A DNA stretch of 21,854 nucleotides from CAVPRW01 sp046727435 [NCBI: bacterium] (GCA_046727435.1 JBKPCR010000357.1:1-21854); one strand, 5' to 3'; positions 13,770-21,854 are shown, counted from the stretch's first letter. Notes: generated by a model from the letters alone, not told the origin. Numbers and translations: made by a program.

Positions 13770-13904
13770 GTGAAAACCCCGGTTTTTGGGGATTTTTTAA
13801 CTCTGTATCCTATTGATTTGTTGAGGCCCAGCTTCGGAAAATCGGGTTTTCACACAGGATGGCACAGGATCTCCAGTAATCCAACAAAAGATGCCGGGGT
13901 TTTT
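13770..13904. repeat. Cluster of perfect inverted repeats with an internal terminator-like hairpin
   Basis: GTGAAAACCC (13770-13779) is the exact reverse complement of GGGTTTTCAC (13844-13853). AAAACCCCGG (13773-13782) is the exact reverse complement of CCGGGGTTTT (13894-13903). Within the first arm, CCCC (13777-13780) and GGGG (13788-13791) form a small hairpin followed by A and six Ts (13793-13798), which would act as a terminator on the plus strand. The stretch is AT-richer than its surroundings. It may be the ends of a small non-autonomous element (MITE-like) or a terminator region. Confidence 0.55.
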
Positions 13905-14017
13905 AGAAAGCCAGACCCCCTAATAAATGCAAGGTTTCCCAGGCCCGAAAAACTGGGATTATTTGCTTGCATCACTGGAGGGGGTGGTCGCTGCAGCGAC
14001 GTGAAGAAAAAGCTGGA

Positions 14018-14081
14018 ACATCGGAACGCTTCCCCCGATGTCTTGGCTCTGGGTGCCTCTCGAGAAAGGGGGTGATTTAGT
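14018..14081 (+). promoter_or_regulatory. Structured leader of regulator 2
   Basis: ACATCGG (14018-14024) and CCGATGT (14035-14041) form a perfect 7-bp stem, ending 40 bases before the GTG start, exactly the distance in regulator 1. The rest, TTGGCTCTGGGTGCCTCTCG followed by AGAAAGGGGG, aligns with the regulator 1 leader right up to the Shine-Dalgarno sequence. Confidence 0.5.
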
Positions 14082-17000
14082 GTGGGCGGGCCGTCTGAGT
14101 TGGATCGCGGCAAGAGCCGGGTGAGCCTCATAAGGAGCGCTCCTTTCTTTGTCGGTCGCACACAGGAGCTGGCGTGGTTAGAGCACTCGCTTCAGGAAGC
14201 GATCGCCGGTCGCCCTCGAGTGGTGCTCATCCAAGGGGAAGCCGGCATGGGCAAGACACGGCTCCTCAATGAGATGCGGTCGGTAGCCCTGCACCGCGGC
14301 GTCCAGGTCTGCTACGGTCGTTGTTACGAGGATCTGACGCTTCCCTATCTACCCTTTACTGAGGCCTTGTGTGCCCAACTGGAGCAGGCCCTCGAGGATG
14401 TTGCGCGCAGCCTCGGCACTGACGCGGCGATCATCGCTCAGCTCCTCTGCCACCCAGGGGAAACCACCCCTGCGGTCAGCCCTTCCATGGCCACACAGGC
14501 CGATCAGGAAAAGCTGCAGCTGTTGCTTGCCGTGTCCCGTGCCATCATCACGCTGGCTCGGAGGGGCCCGACCCTCTTTGTCCTGGACGATCTACACTGG
14601 GCTGACCAGCCCTCCTTAGAGCTGTTCGGCCATCTAGTGTTCACAGTGGCGGAGACTGCCCAGCGGGAGCCGGTAAGGCTCCTCCTCATCGGTACCTACA
14701 GGCCACTGGACCTGGAGGAGCGCTTGGCCCGCCTGATCGCCCGCCTCCAACGGGAGCTCATCTGCCAGACCTTAACTCTGTCGGGCCTCAACGAGTCAGA
14801 AGTTCACGAGTTGATCCGGGGCCTGGGCTTGGCGCGCCCGTCCCATCAGCTGACGGCCACTATCAGCGAGGCAACGCGAGGGAACCCTCTGTTCATCCAG
14901 GAAGTTCTCCATGACCTGATACAGCAGGACGCGCTCGAGGAGAAAGGTGGGTATCTGGTCACGCCGGCCTCCTCCGCTGATCTGCGGCTTCCCGATCATG
15001 TGACGGGCGCAATAGTGGCTCGCACGCGGGAGCTTACCGAAGGGTGTCGGAGCGTCCTCACGCTGGCCGCCTTTCTGGGGGAGAGCTTTTCCCTGCAGAG
15101 CCTGAGCGCGGTGAGCGGTATGAGCGAGGACGAAGTGTTGAGCCTGCTAGAAGACGCGGTGCGACAGCGCCTTCTGCTGAGCGAGGGGGAGGCGTTTCAG
15201 TTCGCCCACCCCTTAATTCGGCATGTGCTCTATCACGAGCCAAGCGCAGCCCGCCGCCAGCGCACCCACCGCCAGATCGCCCAGGCCCTGGCACGCCTGT
15301 ATAGTGATAGGCTCGATGCCCACCTCCTGGAGATCGGCCATCATCTGGTCAGAGCCGGCCCCGTCGCCGAGGTGGAAACCGTGGTCGAGTATGCCCGCCG
15401 GGCGGGCGACCAGGCCTTCAGGATGTCCGCCTGGGGTGACGCTGCCCGCTACTATGAAGCGGTGCTGTCAGCTGCGGACGCTAGGGGCCACCTCTCCGTC
15501 CATGACCGGGCAGAGCTGCATTACTGGGCGGGGCTCTCCTATTATCGGGATCAGGACGTAGGCCCCTGCCTGGTGCACTATGACAAGGCCATCGAGTCCT
15601 ATCGGCTGGCCGGAGACGTTCGAGGTCTGGCGCGGGTACTGATGGAGAAGACGCGCCTCCACTATCGCACCTCCCCATACGGCACCCTCATCGATATGCA
15701 TCCCCTGGAAGAAGTCCTCGCAGAGTTGGGGGATCGTGAGCCTGGACTCTGCGGGCACATCATGGCGATTATGTCCGAAGGCTACAGGTACGCGAGGCAG
15801 CCAGCCAAGGGTGTGGCAATGGCCCAGCGAGCGCTGGAGATCGGGCAGCGCATGGGGGATGACCGTCTCTGCGCGCATGCCCATTATGCGCTTGGGATAG
15901 CTCAAAATCAAAGCCTGCAAATGAGGGAAGGGCTAGAGAACTATCAGAGCGTCCTTGCTTATGCCCGGCACGCCGGTGACCTGTGGCTCGAATTCCGGCC
16001 GCTGAGCCGTATGCCCCTGCTCCTCGCCTCTCTGGGCCGGCTGGATCAAGCCGAGGAGATCGCCCTCGAGGCATGCGAAATGGCCCAGAAGACCCAGGAT
16101 TGGGCTAACTACTCGTTGACCTTGTCGGCCCTGGTGAGCTTGGCCGTCGCCAAGGGTGACTTTGCTGCAGCCGAACGACATGCCCATGAGACCATGCTCA
16201 TGGTTTCCCGCTCGCGCTATCCATGGGGTGGCTCTCGTGCCCTATTGGCGCTGGCCTGCGGGCGCGCGCTGCGCGGAGCTTGGGCTGAAGCGGAGGATGC
16301 CCTCGATGTGCTGGTGGAGCCGGGCCGCGTCTTTGATGATGCGGGGCCGGTCATCCAAGCCTTTGCCCGGGCGTTTCGCTATCTTCTGCGCGCATACTCG
16401 GATACAGAAATTGACGTGGGAGACTCGTTTGTCGCGGACCTGATAGCGATCGTGGGGACCGATTCGTACGGCTTAGGCCCCTTATGTGCCTTGGTGGAAA
16501 TCGGCGACCTCGTTGCCTCTCCAGCAATGGCTGAACAGCCATACCAGACGCTTTCCTTGGCAGTAGAGTGCAGCATTTTGTTCTCTGGCATTAGCGGGTG
16601 GATGTTCCTCATCCCGCGCGTCCTCGGAGTCGCTGCCTCCCTCCACCGGCGGTGGGACACCGCCCAAGCGCATTTTCAAACGGCCATCGACGTGGCGACC
16701 CGCATCGGTGCAGGGCCCGAGTTGGGACGTACTTACCTGGATTACGCCCGCATGCTAGTCGTCCGGGGCAGGAGGGGCGAGCGCCGCCAGGCCATCGACT
16801 TAGTGAGACAGGCAATCGCTATCTTTGACAAGCTGCACATGGAGCCCTTCGCCCGGCGGGCGGCACAGCTGGTCGAGAGGCTCCAGACACGAATACCCTC
16901 GCAGTTGCGGCCAGGGACCGCTGAGGCCGCTCAGCTGAGCGAACAGGAAATGGCTATCCTGGCGCAGATCGGCCAGGGCCGCACCAACCAGGAGATCGCT

Positions 17001-17705
17001 GAAAGCCTGATCCTGAGCGTCCGGACCGTCGCTCGTCATGTGAGGGGCGTTTTCAATAAGATTGGCGTCAAGAGCCGAAAGGCCGCCGCGGCGTATGCGC
17101 TTGAAAAGAGGCTCGCCGCTCAGCTCTCCCCTCGGAGGCAGCCCCAGGCCCCAGGAGCCGTCGAGCGCCTCGCTAGGGAAGGCGCGACGCAGGCACTCCG
17201 CATCATCCTGGTGACCGATATGGAAGGCTCCACAGCCCTTATCCAACGCCTGGGCGATGCGACAGCGTATGAGCTGCTGCGCATCCATAACACCATTATC
17301 CGCGGCTGTCTGAACACCCATAATGGCACCGAGGTCACGCACACCGGCGACGGCATCGAGGCCTCCTTTGCCTCTGCCGCTAGTGCCGTCGACTGCGCCG
17401 TCGCCATCCAACAAGCCTTCGCCAGATATAACCAGAGGTATCCTACCGCCCCCATCCGTGTGCGCATTGGCCTCAACGCCGGGGAGCCCATCCCCTCGGA
17501 AGGCCGGCTCTTCGGCACGGCTGTCCATGCCTCCTTCCGGATCTGTGCCCGTGCCCAGCCTGGGCAAATTCTCGTCTCCGACATCGTCCAGCGGCTTACT
17601 GTAGGCAAAGGTTTCGCCTTCGTTAACCGTGGCCGTATCGCGCTGAAGGGCCTCTCAGGGCGCGTCCAGTTGTACGAAGTACAGTGGGACAGTGAAGCTG
17701 CGTAG
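14082..17705 (+). CDS. Giant regulator 2: STAND ATPase, TPR, LuxR HTH, C-terminal class III cyclase-like domain
   Basis: The 1207-aa paralogue of regulator 1 has the same domains in the same order. Walker A is GEAGMGKT (52-59) and Walker B is LFVLDD (165-170). A TPR-like helical region spans about 390-935. The LuxR HTH starts LSEQEMAILAQIGQGRTNQ (952-970). The cyclase-like domain has D1046 (VTDMEGST), D1090 (TGDG), Thr1086 at the usual Lys, His1149 at the usual Asn, and R1153. Over residues 21-60 it matches regulator 1 at 30 of 40 positions. The start is GTG 14082, chosen because AAAGGGGG lies seven bases upstream and the N-terminus aligns with both paralogues. It is encoded head-to-head with module 1 and followed by its own companion gene. 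Its upstream DNA beyond the leader lacks the TTCCTAAC element of the other two. Confidence 0.9.
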   Translation: MGGPSELDRGKSRVSLIRSAPFFVGRTQELAWLEHSLQEAIAGRPRVVLIQGEAGMGKTRLLNEMRSVALHRGVQVCYGRCYEDLTLPYLPFTEALCAQLEQALEDVARSLGTDAAIIAQLLCHPGETTPAVSPSMATQADQEKLQLLLAVSRAIITLARRGPTLFVLDDLHWADQPSLELFGHLVFTVAETAQREPVRLLLIGTYRPLDLEERLARLIARLQRELICQTLTLSGLNESEVHELIRGLGLARPSHQLTATISEATRGNPLFIQEVLHDLIQQDALEEKGGYLVTPASSADLRLPDHVTGAIVARTRELTEGCRSVLTLAAFLGESFSLQSLSAVSGMSEDEVLSLLEDAVRQRLLLSEGEAFQFAHPLIRHVLYHEPSAARRQRTHRQIAQALARLYSDRLDAHLLEIGHHLVRAGPVAEVETVVEYARRAGDQAFRMSAWGDAARYYEAVLSAADARGHLSVHDRAELHYWAGLSYYRDQDVGPCLVHYDKAIESYRLAGDVRGLARVLMEKTRLHYRTSPYGTLIDMHPLEEVLAELGDREPGLCGHIMAIMSEGYRYARQPAKGVAMAQRALEIGQRMGDDRLCAHAHYALGIAQNQSLQMREGLENYQSVLAYARHAGDLWLEFRPLSRMPLLLASLGRLDQAEEIALEACEMAQKTQDWANYSLTLSALVSLAVAKGDFAAAERHAHETMLMVSRSRYPWGGSRALLALACGRALRGAWAEAEDALDVLVEPGRVFDDAGPVIQAFARAFRYLLRAYSDTEIDVGDSFVADLIAIVGTDSYGLGPLCALVEIGDLVASPAMAEQPYQTLSLAVECSILFSGISGWMFLIPRVLGVAASLHRRWDTAQAHFQTAIDVATRIGAGPELGRTYLDYARMLVVRGRRGERRQAIDLVRQAIAIFDKLHMEPFARRAAQLVERLQTRIPSQLRPGTAEAAQLSEQEMAILAQIGQGRTNQEIAESLILSVRTVARHVRGVFNKIGVKSRKAAAAYALEKRLAAQLSPRRQPQAPGAVERLAREGATQALRIILVTDMEGSTALIQRLGDATAYELLRIHNTIIRGCLNTHNGTEVTHTGDGIEASFASAASAVDCAVAIQQAFARYNQRYPTAPIRVRIGLNAGEPIPSEGRLFGTAVHASFRICARAQPGQILVSDIVQRLTVGKGFAFVNRGRIALKGLSGRVQLYEVQWDSEAA

Positions 17706-17784
17706 TAGGGGTGCTTGCCTCGGACCGCCTTGAGCGCGAGTGCCTGACACCCAGCAGAAGTTCGTGCGACGAAAGGAGGACATG

Positions 17785-18351
17785 ATGTCAGATCAGCCAC
17801 AACCCCCTGGAAGAATGATCAAAGGATTCCTCCACAAAAAAGTGGAACAGTTGGTTAATGGCCATCCTGATGCGCGCCTGAAGTTCCGTGCTGCCCTCGA
17901 AGATCAGACGCGAGATTATCTCCAAATCCTCGTGGATTATGCAGTGGTTACTCAGGAGCAAGCCGCCCGCCTTCGTCGAACCTGGTTCAGCCCAAATGGT
18001 TGGTGGCAAGCCTATCAACCTGTAGAGCCTATCGTCCGCCAAAGCCTGATCAAAGCCCTTGGCCTAGCCATAGAGCGGAACCTGCCCATCGACTCCTATT
18101 GGCAAAGTGATGGGGATCGGGTTGGAGTGATCGTCACCTGTAGCGACTACCAGGTCACCCGCCTGATCGTGACGCCTCCCTCGCCGGTGCCACCGGGCAA
18201 TCCGACCCAAGCGACGGCCAAAGTACCCATCTGGATCGTCAAGCAAGGCACCGGCGGTGAGAGCCCGGGGGATGAGAGTCCGTGGCAGGTTGTGGAGCAC
18301 GTCGAGGGGAAGAGCGAGGTTATCACTGTGCAGCTGAAAGATGTCCCATAG
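17785..18351 (+). CDS. Module companion protein 2, conserved protein of unknown function
   Basis: The 188-aa homologue of the product at 5034-5846 has no family I recognise. Conserved landmarks are the helical N-terminus with KGFLHKKVEQLV (13-24), WFSPN (67-71), WW (73-74), QPVEPIVRQSLI (78-89), DSYW (103-106), QVTRLIVTPP (123-132) and ITVQLKD (180-186). The middle is shorter than in companion 1, which has an inserted repeat-bearing segment. ATG 17785 is preferred over ATG 17782 and over GTG 17740 because AGGAGG ends five bases before it. It starts 79 bp after the regulator 2 stop, similar to module 1, so co-transcription is likely. It has no signal peptide, membrane segment or catalytic motif that I can name. 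Confidence 0.85.
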   Translation: MSDQPQPPGRMIKGFLHKKVEQLVNGHPDARLKFRAALEDQTRDYLQILVDYAVVTQEQAARLRRTWFSPNGWWQAYQPVEPIVRQSLIKALGLAIERNLPIDSYWQSDGDRVGVIVTCSDYQVTRLIVTPPSPVPPGNPTQATAKVPIWIVKQGTGGESPGDESPWQVVEHVEGKSEVITVQLKDVP

Positions 18352-18513
18352 TGCTTAAGCAGGCTCAGCCCCGGCATTGAAGCTGCCAGCATTCCGCCCG
18401 GAGCTTGCGTGAGGGTTCACGACGCCATTTCGGGCGCAGCGTAGCGCCGGCAGTGGCCGAGTGCGCGCCATGATCCGCGCTATGAATCCCCGCGGCTAGG
18501 TCGGCTGCTATCA

Positions 18514-18669
18514 TGCGATCGCAGCCCTCACAGGGATCGCCTCAAAGCCATCACGCTGCCGACGCTGATCATCGTTGGCGAGAAGGAGCGGGGAACACCC
18601 GTTGCCGCATGGCGGACTATTCGGGAGCAGATCAAAGATTCCGAACTGGTGGTCCCCAAAGCGGCAGGA
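18514..18669 (+). pseudogene. Alpha/beta hydrolase, C-terminal fragment
   Basis: The plus strand reads RDRLKAITLPTLIIVGEKER, then GTPVAAWRTIREQIKDSELV and VPKAAG. This matches the segment around the catalytic acid of enol-lactonase-like alpha/beta hydrolases (usually PTLVIVGEDDPGTP...SELVVIPxAAH). The nucleophile elbow is missing upstream, and the catalytic His that normally follows is replaced at the junction with an IS66 fragment. It is a stump created by rearrangement. Confidence 0.72.
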
Positions 18670-18781
18670 TGAGGCGGGGAAATTTGCCCGCACCCTGGAG
18701 CGAGAGATGGGCGGTCTGTGGACGTTTGTCGTGGAGGAGGGAGTCGAGCCCACCAATGACCGCGCGGAGCGGGCGCTGCGG
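18668..18781 (+). mobile_element. IS66-family transposase fragment
   Basis: The frame reads DEAGKFARTLEREMGGLWTF, then VVEEGVEPTNDRAERALR and stop. EGVEPTNNxAERALR is the hallmark C-terminal motif of IS66 transposases and includes the last catalytic Glu region. The normal continuation (FxVLWRK) is missing because the sequence changes at about 18781 into antisense regulator 3. Only about 38 codons survive and no inverted repeat is visible, so it cannot move. It probably marks an old insertion and deletion that cut regulator 3. Confidence 0.82.
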
Positions 18782-20649
18782 TAGCTTTCCAGCGCTTCCT
18801 TGATCTGCCCGCTATTCAGATGGGCGAGGGCCAAAGCTGAGCTCGCACGCGCGCAAAGATGCTGATCCCCGAGACGTTGCCCGATGTCTAACGCCCGTCG
18901 GGCCATGGCTTCGGCCTTATCGCCCTGGCGTGCGTTCCTATAGACCTGAGCCATAATGGCGAAGATCTGTCCCCGAAGCGCTGGTTCGCCCTCTCCCAGG
19001 GCTGCCAGGATGCCCTCTAGTGGCTGCATATCTGGCAGGGTGCCGAGCGGGACAGAGGCCAGTGTATATTGTATCTCAGCCTTTTCCATCAACACACGCG
19101 CCAACCCGCGAACATCCTCGACCAGCCGATAGGCCTCGGCTGCCTGTTCATAGTGAGCCAGACAGGGACCCGCATCCTGGTCCCGATGATGGGCGCGCCC
19201 GGCCCAGTAATGCAGCTCTGCCCGATCTCGGATAGACAAGCGACCGGAGGACTCAGCGGCTGCCAGCGCGGCTTCGTAATACGAGGCGGCATCCCCCCAG
19301 GCGAACACTCTGAACGCTTGGTCCCCTGCCCGTCGAGCATACGCCACCACGGTGTCTGTGTCGGCTACAGTGCCGGCTCTGACGAGGTGATGGGCGATGT
19401 CCAGCAGATGGGCATCCAGACAGTCCGCATACAGGCGCTGCAAGGTCTGGGCGATTTGCAGATGGATACGCTGGCGCCGGGCTGCACTTGGATCAGCGTA
19501 GAACACATGCCTGATCAGCGGGTGCGCGAACTGAAAGAGTGGTCCATCGCACAGGAGTATACGCTGGTGCACTCCTTCCTCCAGTAGTCTCAGCAACTCC
19601 TCTTCACGATGACCGCTCAACGCCCGTAGGACCTCGAGGGAAAAGCTCTCTCCCATGAAGGAGGCCAGTTTGAGAACCGTGCGGCAGCCTTTACTGAGCC
19701 CCTGAGTGCGGCGGATGAGAGCACCCATGACATGTTCCGGCAGGCGGAGATCGGCCGGCGCGGTTGTGGTGACCAGATACCCGCCGCGCCGCTGGAGCGC
19801 ATCCTGCTTGACCAGGTGGTGCAGGACCTCCTGGATGAACAGGGGATTTCCTCGCGTGGCGGCACTAACCGTGGCCGTTAACTGATGGGACGGGCGCGCC
19901 AAGCCCAGCCCCCGGATGAGTTGGCGAACCTCGGACTCGTCGAGACCGGGAAGCACCAAAGTCTGACAGAGCTGTTCACGCTCGAGGCGTGCAATCAGAC
20001 GGGCGACGCGTGTCTCCACCTCCGGCGGCCGGTAGGTGGCAATGATCAGGAGCAGTATGGGTTCGCGCCCGGCCATATCTGCGACGGTGAACACCAGATG
20101 ACCGAACAGATCGAGGGAGGAGCGATCAGCCCAGTGCAAATCATCGACGATAAAAAGGGTTGGGCAGTGCTGCGCCAGCTTGATCGTGGCGCGCGATACC
20201 CCGAGAAACAGCTCTAGCGTATCCTGATCGGCCTCCGCAGCGGTAAGAGGGTGAGCGGCGCTGGCAGGCGTCGCATCTTGGAGAACGAGCCGCCGGATCA
20301 CCTCCAGATCGGCGCCGAAGGCTCGCGTCACCTCCGGCGGTACTTGTTCGAGCAGCGTGCGCCAGGCTCCGACGAAGGGCAGGTAGGGGAGCGTCAGGTC
20401 TTCATAACACCGGCCGAGGCCAACTTGCACGCCACGGCGCCGAGCCTGCGTTTGCACCTCCAGCAGAAGCCGCGTTTTGCCGATGCCAGCCTCTCCGGGC
20501 ATGAGCACCAGTCGCGGCTGACCGGCCATGGCTTCTGTAAGGCCACGTGTTAACCAGTCGAACTCCTGTCGGCGGCCCACGAAGGGAGGCGACACGCGCA
20601 CCAGACTAGCCAGGCCGGTGCCAAGGTCTATCTCAGATGGGCCCTCCAT
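18782..20649 (-). pseudogene. Giant regulator 3, truncated: ATPase and first TPR region only
   Basis: From ATG 20649 (MEGPSEIDLG, with GAGGGAG upstream) the frame encodes a paralogue of the two giant regulators. It has Walker A GEAGIGKT at 52-59 and Walker B LFIVDD followed by LHWAD. Residues 21-60 match regulator 1 at 27 of 40 positions. Homology runs to about residue 622 (KEALESY), then stops exactly where the IS66 fragment begins on the other strand. The open frame continues into antisense of that fragment to 18511, giving an unrelated tail. The rest of the TPR region, the HTH and the cyclase-like domain are gone, and no companion gene follows. The remaining half is still an open frame without stops, so the truncation may be fairly recent or the ATPase half may still be made. 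Confidence 0.85.
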
Positions 20650-20714
20650 TCCCACTCCCTCTTCCCTGCAGCGGCTGTTCGAGTCAGGGCAACGCTGGAC
20701 CCCTCTCTGCCCTG
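20650..20714 (-). promoter_or_regulatory. Structured leader of regulator 3
   Basis: On the minus strand CAGGGCA (20714-20708) and TGCCCTG (20691-20685) form a perfect 7-bp stem, ending 35 bases before the ATG. The stretch after it (GACTCGAACAGCCGCTGCAG, GGAAGAGGGAG) aligns loosely with the leaders of regulators 1 and 2. The stem sequence is different but the stem is kept. Confidence 0.5.
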
Positions 20715-20757
20715 GATTGCCACTGCGTCCAGATGGCGACCGGCCACGGAGCCCTGG

Positions 20758-20801
20758 GTTAGGAAAATCACATGGTAATATCCAACAATCGCGTGTCTCA
20801 A
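20758..20801 (-). promoter_or_regulatory. Candidate promoter of regulator 3
   Basis: On the minus strand TTGAGA (20801-20796) precedes TTCCTAAC (20765-20758) by 36 bases, the same spacing as upstream of regulator 1. TATTAC with a 15-base spacer is the best -10-like hexamer. TTCCTAAC ends 108 bases before the start codon, compared with 111 for regulator 1. Confidence 0.4.
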
Positions 20802-20845
20802 TTTTTAACCCATGAAGACAGCCCCTCATACACTGGTTTCAGACT

Positions 20846-20878
20846 TGCCCTACCATCCTAGCGGGCATAGGTGTAGGG
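20846..20878. repeat. Stem-loop element B (shared 14-bp core with element at 4925)
   Basis: CCTACCATCCTAGC (20849-20862) is identical to 4931-4944. Here the flanks TGCCC (20846-20850) and GGGCA (20863-20867) can pair. Alternatively CCCTAC (20848-20853) with GTAGGG (20873-20878) and CCTA with TAGG form a nested hairpin. It lies about 200 bp upstream of regulator 3. Confidence 0.4.
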
Positions 20879-21330
20879 AGGGGCGCTTCGCTCAGGTGGA
20901 CAGACTGCAGCAAGCTCTAGAAGAGAACTCGCACACGACAACCATATTCGGCTCTTCTACACACCGTTTTAGCCCTGGTTAATTGTAACCATCATGGTCA
21001 ATCTTGGACAGCTCATCGATTGCAGGATTCCGAAAGATATGTGGGTCTTTTCACGGCTCCGAAAGCTTCCGGGCTGGGTAACGTCGCGCAACTTCCGCAT
21101 GCGACGTTGTCGTGGCCGTCCCGAAGATAGGCATCTGCGCAGCATCCTCTGCTTGAATGGCCTGACGTCGTGTCGCCCGTGCCCGAGGGAAAAGAGTGAG
21201 GCCGGTGAACAGGGGCATAGCCACAGGGGATGAGCAGTTTTCATGCCAATGAACTGGATGGACACGAGGATCGGCTCACATGCTCCCCCATCTCAAGCCC
21301 GACCCGCATGCCGTTAGAAGGTGAACCACG
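20879..21330. other. Intergenic region, no convincing gene
   Basis: About 450 bp with overlapping open frames on both strands, none resembling a known family and none with a good ribosome-binding site. It contains the second copy of ATCATGGTCAA-N6-ACAGCT (20991-21013). I see nothing else in it. Confidence 0.4.
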
Positions 21331-21373
21331 TGCTGAGGGCTGAGGCATGAGTGCAAGCTCCCACTCCTCAGCA
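21331..21373 (-). terminator. Nested hairpin after the prolyl oligopeptidase gene, weak terminator candidate
   Basis: TGCTGAGG (21331-21338) pairs with CCTCAGCA (21366-21373), with GAGTG/CACTC (21349-21353, 21362-21366) as an alternative inner stem. It starts 10 bp beyond the stop codon on the minus strand. No T-run follows, so its role in termination is uncertain. Confidence 0.35.
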
Positions 21374-21383
21374 GGCATCACGT

Positions 21384-21854
21384 TCAGGAGTTAGCAGGGG
21401 TCATCCGGAAGATATCACACAGAAAGGCAAAGATGTCTGCCTGTTCGTCGATGAGCTTGGCGACGGGTTTCCCGAAGCCATGGCCGGCCTGGCTGTCAAC
21501 CCGCAGCAAAATCGGATGTTGCCCGGCGTCTGCAGCTTGCAGGGTGGCAGCGAATTTCAAGGCATGCGATGGCACCACGCGGTCGTCGGTATCGCCGGTG
21601 GTAATCAACGTCGGAGGATACGCCACCCCGGGTTGCACATTGTGCAGTGGCGAATAGGCGTAGAGAAAGCGGAAATGCTCCGGGTTGGTTTCGGCGTTGC
21701 CGTATTCCGGCACCCAAAAACGTCCGGCGGTGAACTGCTGATAGCGCAGCATGTCGGTCACGGGCACGCCACACACCACCGCACCGAAGAGGTCTGGACG
21801 CTGCAACATGCAGGCGGCAACCAGCAACCCACCGTTGCTGCGGCCCATAATGGC
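21384..21854 (-). CDS. Prolyl oligopeptidase (family S9), C-terminal part (partial)
   Basis: The last 156 residues of a serine peptidase that cuts short peptides after Pro. The gene enters from the right edge (first full codons read AIMGRSNGG), so the N-terminal propeller and the start lie outside. The whole catalytic triad is visible: Ser in GRSNGG, Asp in DTDDRVVPSHALKFAA, and His in QAGHGFGKP. YSPLHNV and YPPTLITTGDTDDRV are also standard for S9A. The protein ends normally at TGA 21384, so the gene looks intact. Most such enzymes are cytosolic or periplasmic; the location cannot be judged here. It lies 510 bp beyond the regulator 3 promoter region and seems to be outside the rearranged zone. 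Confidence 0.92.
   Translation of the reverse strand, partial: AIMGRSNGGLLVAACMLQRPDLFGAVVCGVPVTDMLRYQQFTAGRFWVPEYGNAETNPEHFRFLYAYSPLHNVQPGVAYPPTLITTGDTDDRVVPSHALKFAATLQAADAGQHPILLRVDSQAGHGFGKPVAKLIDEQADIFAFLCDIFRMTPANS

Noticed and set aside
17740-17784. GTG 17740 as the start of companion 2
   Set aside because: AGGAGG at 17774-17779 is correctly placed for ATG 17785, and the extra residues are not shared with companion 1.
5034-18351. Anti-phage STAND (Avs-like) defence interpretation of the giant ATPases
   Set aside because: No nuclease, protease, TIR or membrane effector domain is present. The LuxR HTH and cyclase-like domains fit a transcriptional regulator better.
18511-18781. C-terminal tail of the regulator 3 frame as real protein
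   Set aside because: It is antisense to recognisable hydrolase and IS66 fragments and has no similarity to the paralogous regulators.
20650-20829. Extended N-terminus of regulator 3 starting at 20829
   Set aside because: The extra 60 residues have no counterpart in regulators 1 and 2, and ATG 20649 has a good ribosome-binding site and aligns with both paralogues.
20969-21265. Overlapping 80-98 codon frames on both strands upstream of regulator 3
   Set aside because: Neither has a convincing ribosome-binding site or known similarity; they may be chance frames.
1-21854. tRNA, rRNA, CRISPR array, toxin-antitoxin pair
   Set aside because: No cloverleaf or rRNA signatures, no regularly spaced repeats, and no recognisable toxin or antitoxin pair were seen.

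Overview
The window is about 21.9 kb of bacterial chromosome. The organism cannot be named from this sequence. GC looks moderately high. The gene content (CaiB/BaiF CoA-transferases, prolyl oligopeptidase, oxalate/formate-type MFS carrier, sigma-54 activator, IS3 and IS66 remnants) suits a metabolically broad, environmental, Proteobacteria- or Tectomicrobia/NC10-like lineage. That placement is inference at low confidence.

Layout. Bases 1-2780 look ordinary: the start of a D-2-hydroxyacid dehydrogenase, a GAF/sigma-54 activator, and a small secreted protein with a terminator. Bases 2900-4900 are a graveyard: a frameshifted Dyp-type peroxidase remnant, a truncated MFS transporter, an IS3-type transposase tail with a probable element end, and a broken CoA-transferase. 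Bases 5034-9561 (minus strand) hold the first complete module: a 1212-aa regulator (STAND-type ATPase, TPR-like helices, LuxR HTH, C-terminal class III cyclase-like domain) followed by an unrecognised 270-aa companion. Bases 9562-14081 separate module 1 from the head-to-head module 2. This stretch carries a candidate sigma-54 promoter, a second Dyp remnant, an intact animal-type haem peroxidase, an SDR tail, an intact CaiB/BaiF CoA-transferase and an inverted-repeat cluster. Bases 14082-18351 (plus strand) hold module 2, a 1207-aa regulator and a 188-aa companion. Bases 18514-20649 are a mosaic of a hydrolase fragment and an IS66 fragment joined to a third regulator copy, which has lost its C-terminal half and any companion. 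The window ends in the 3' part of a prolyl oligopeptidase gene.

The main result is the repeated regulator-plus-companion module. It occurs twice complete and once truncated. The companion family is conserved in motifs but has no function I recognise. The regulator has an unusual domain order and non-canonical residues in its cyclase-like domain. All three regulator copies carry a leader just before the Shine-Dalgarno sequence in which the sequence differs but a stem-loop is kept at nearly the same distance from the start codon. Copies 1 and 3 also share promoter-region elements with identical spacing. Duplication, remnants of mobile elements and broken metabolic genes together mark 2.9-20.8 kb as a rearranged accessory region.
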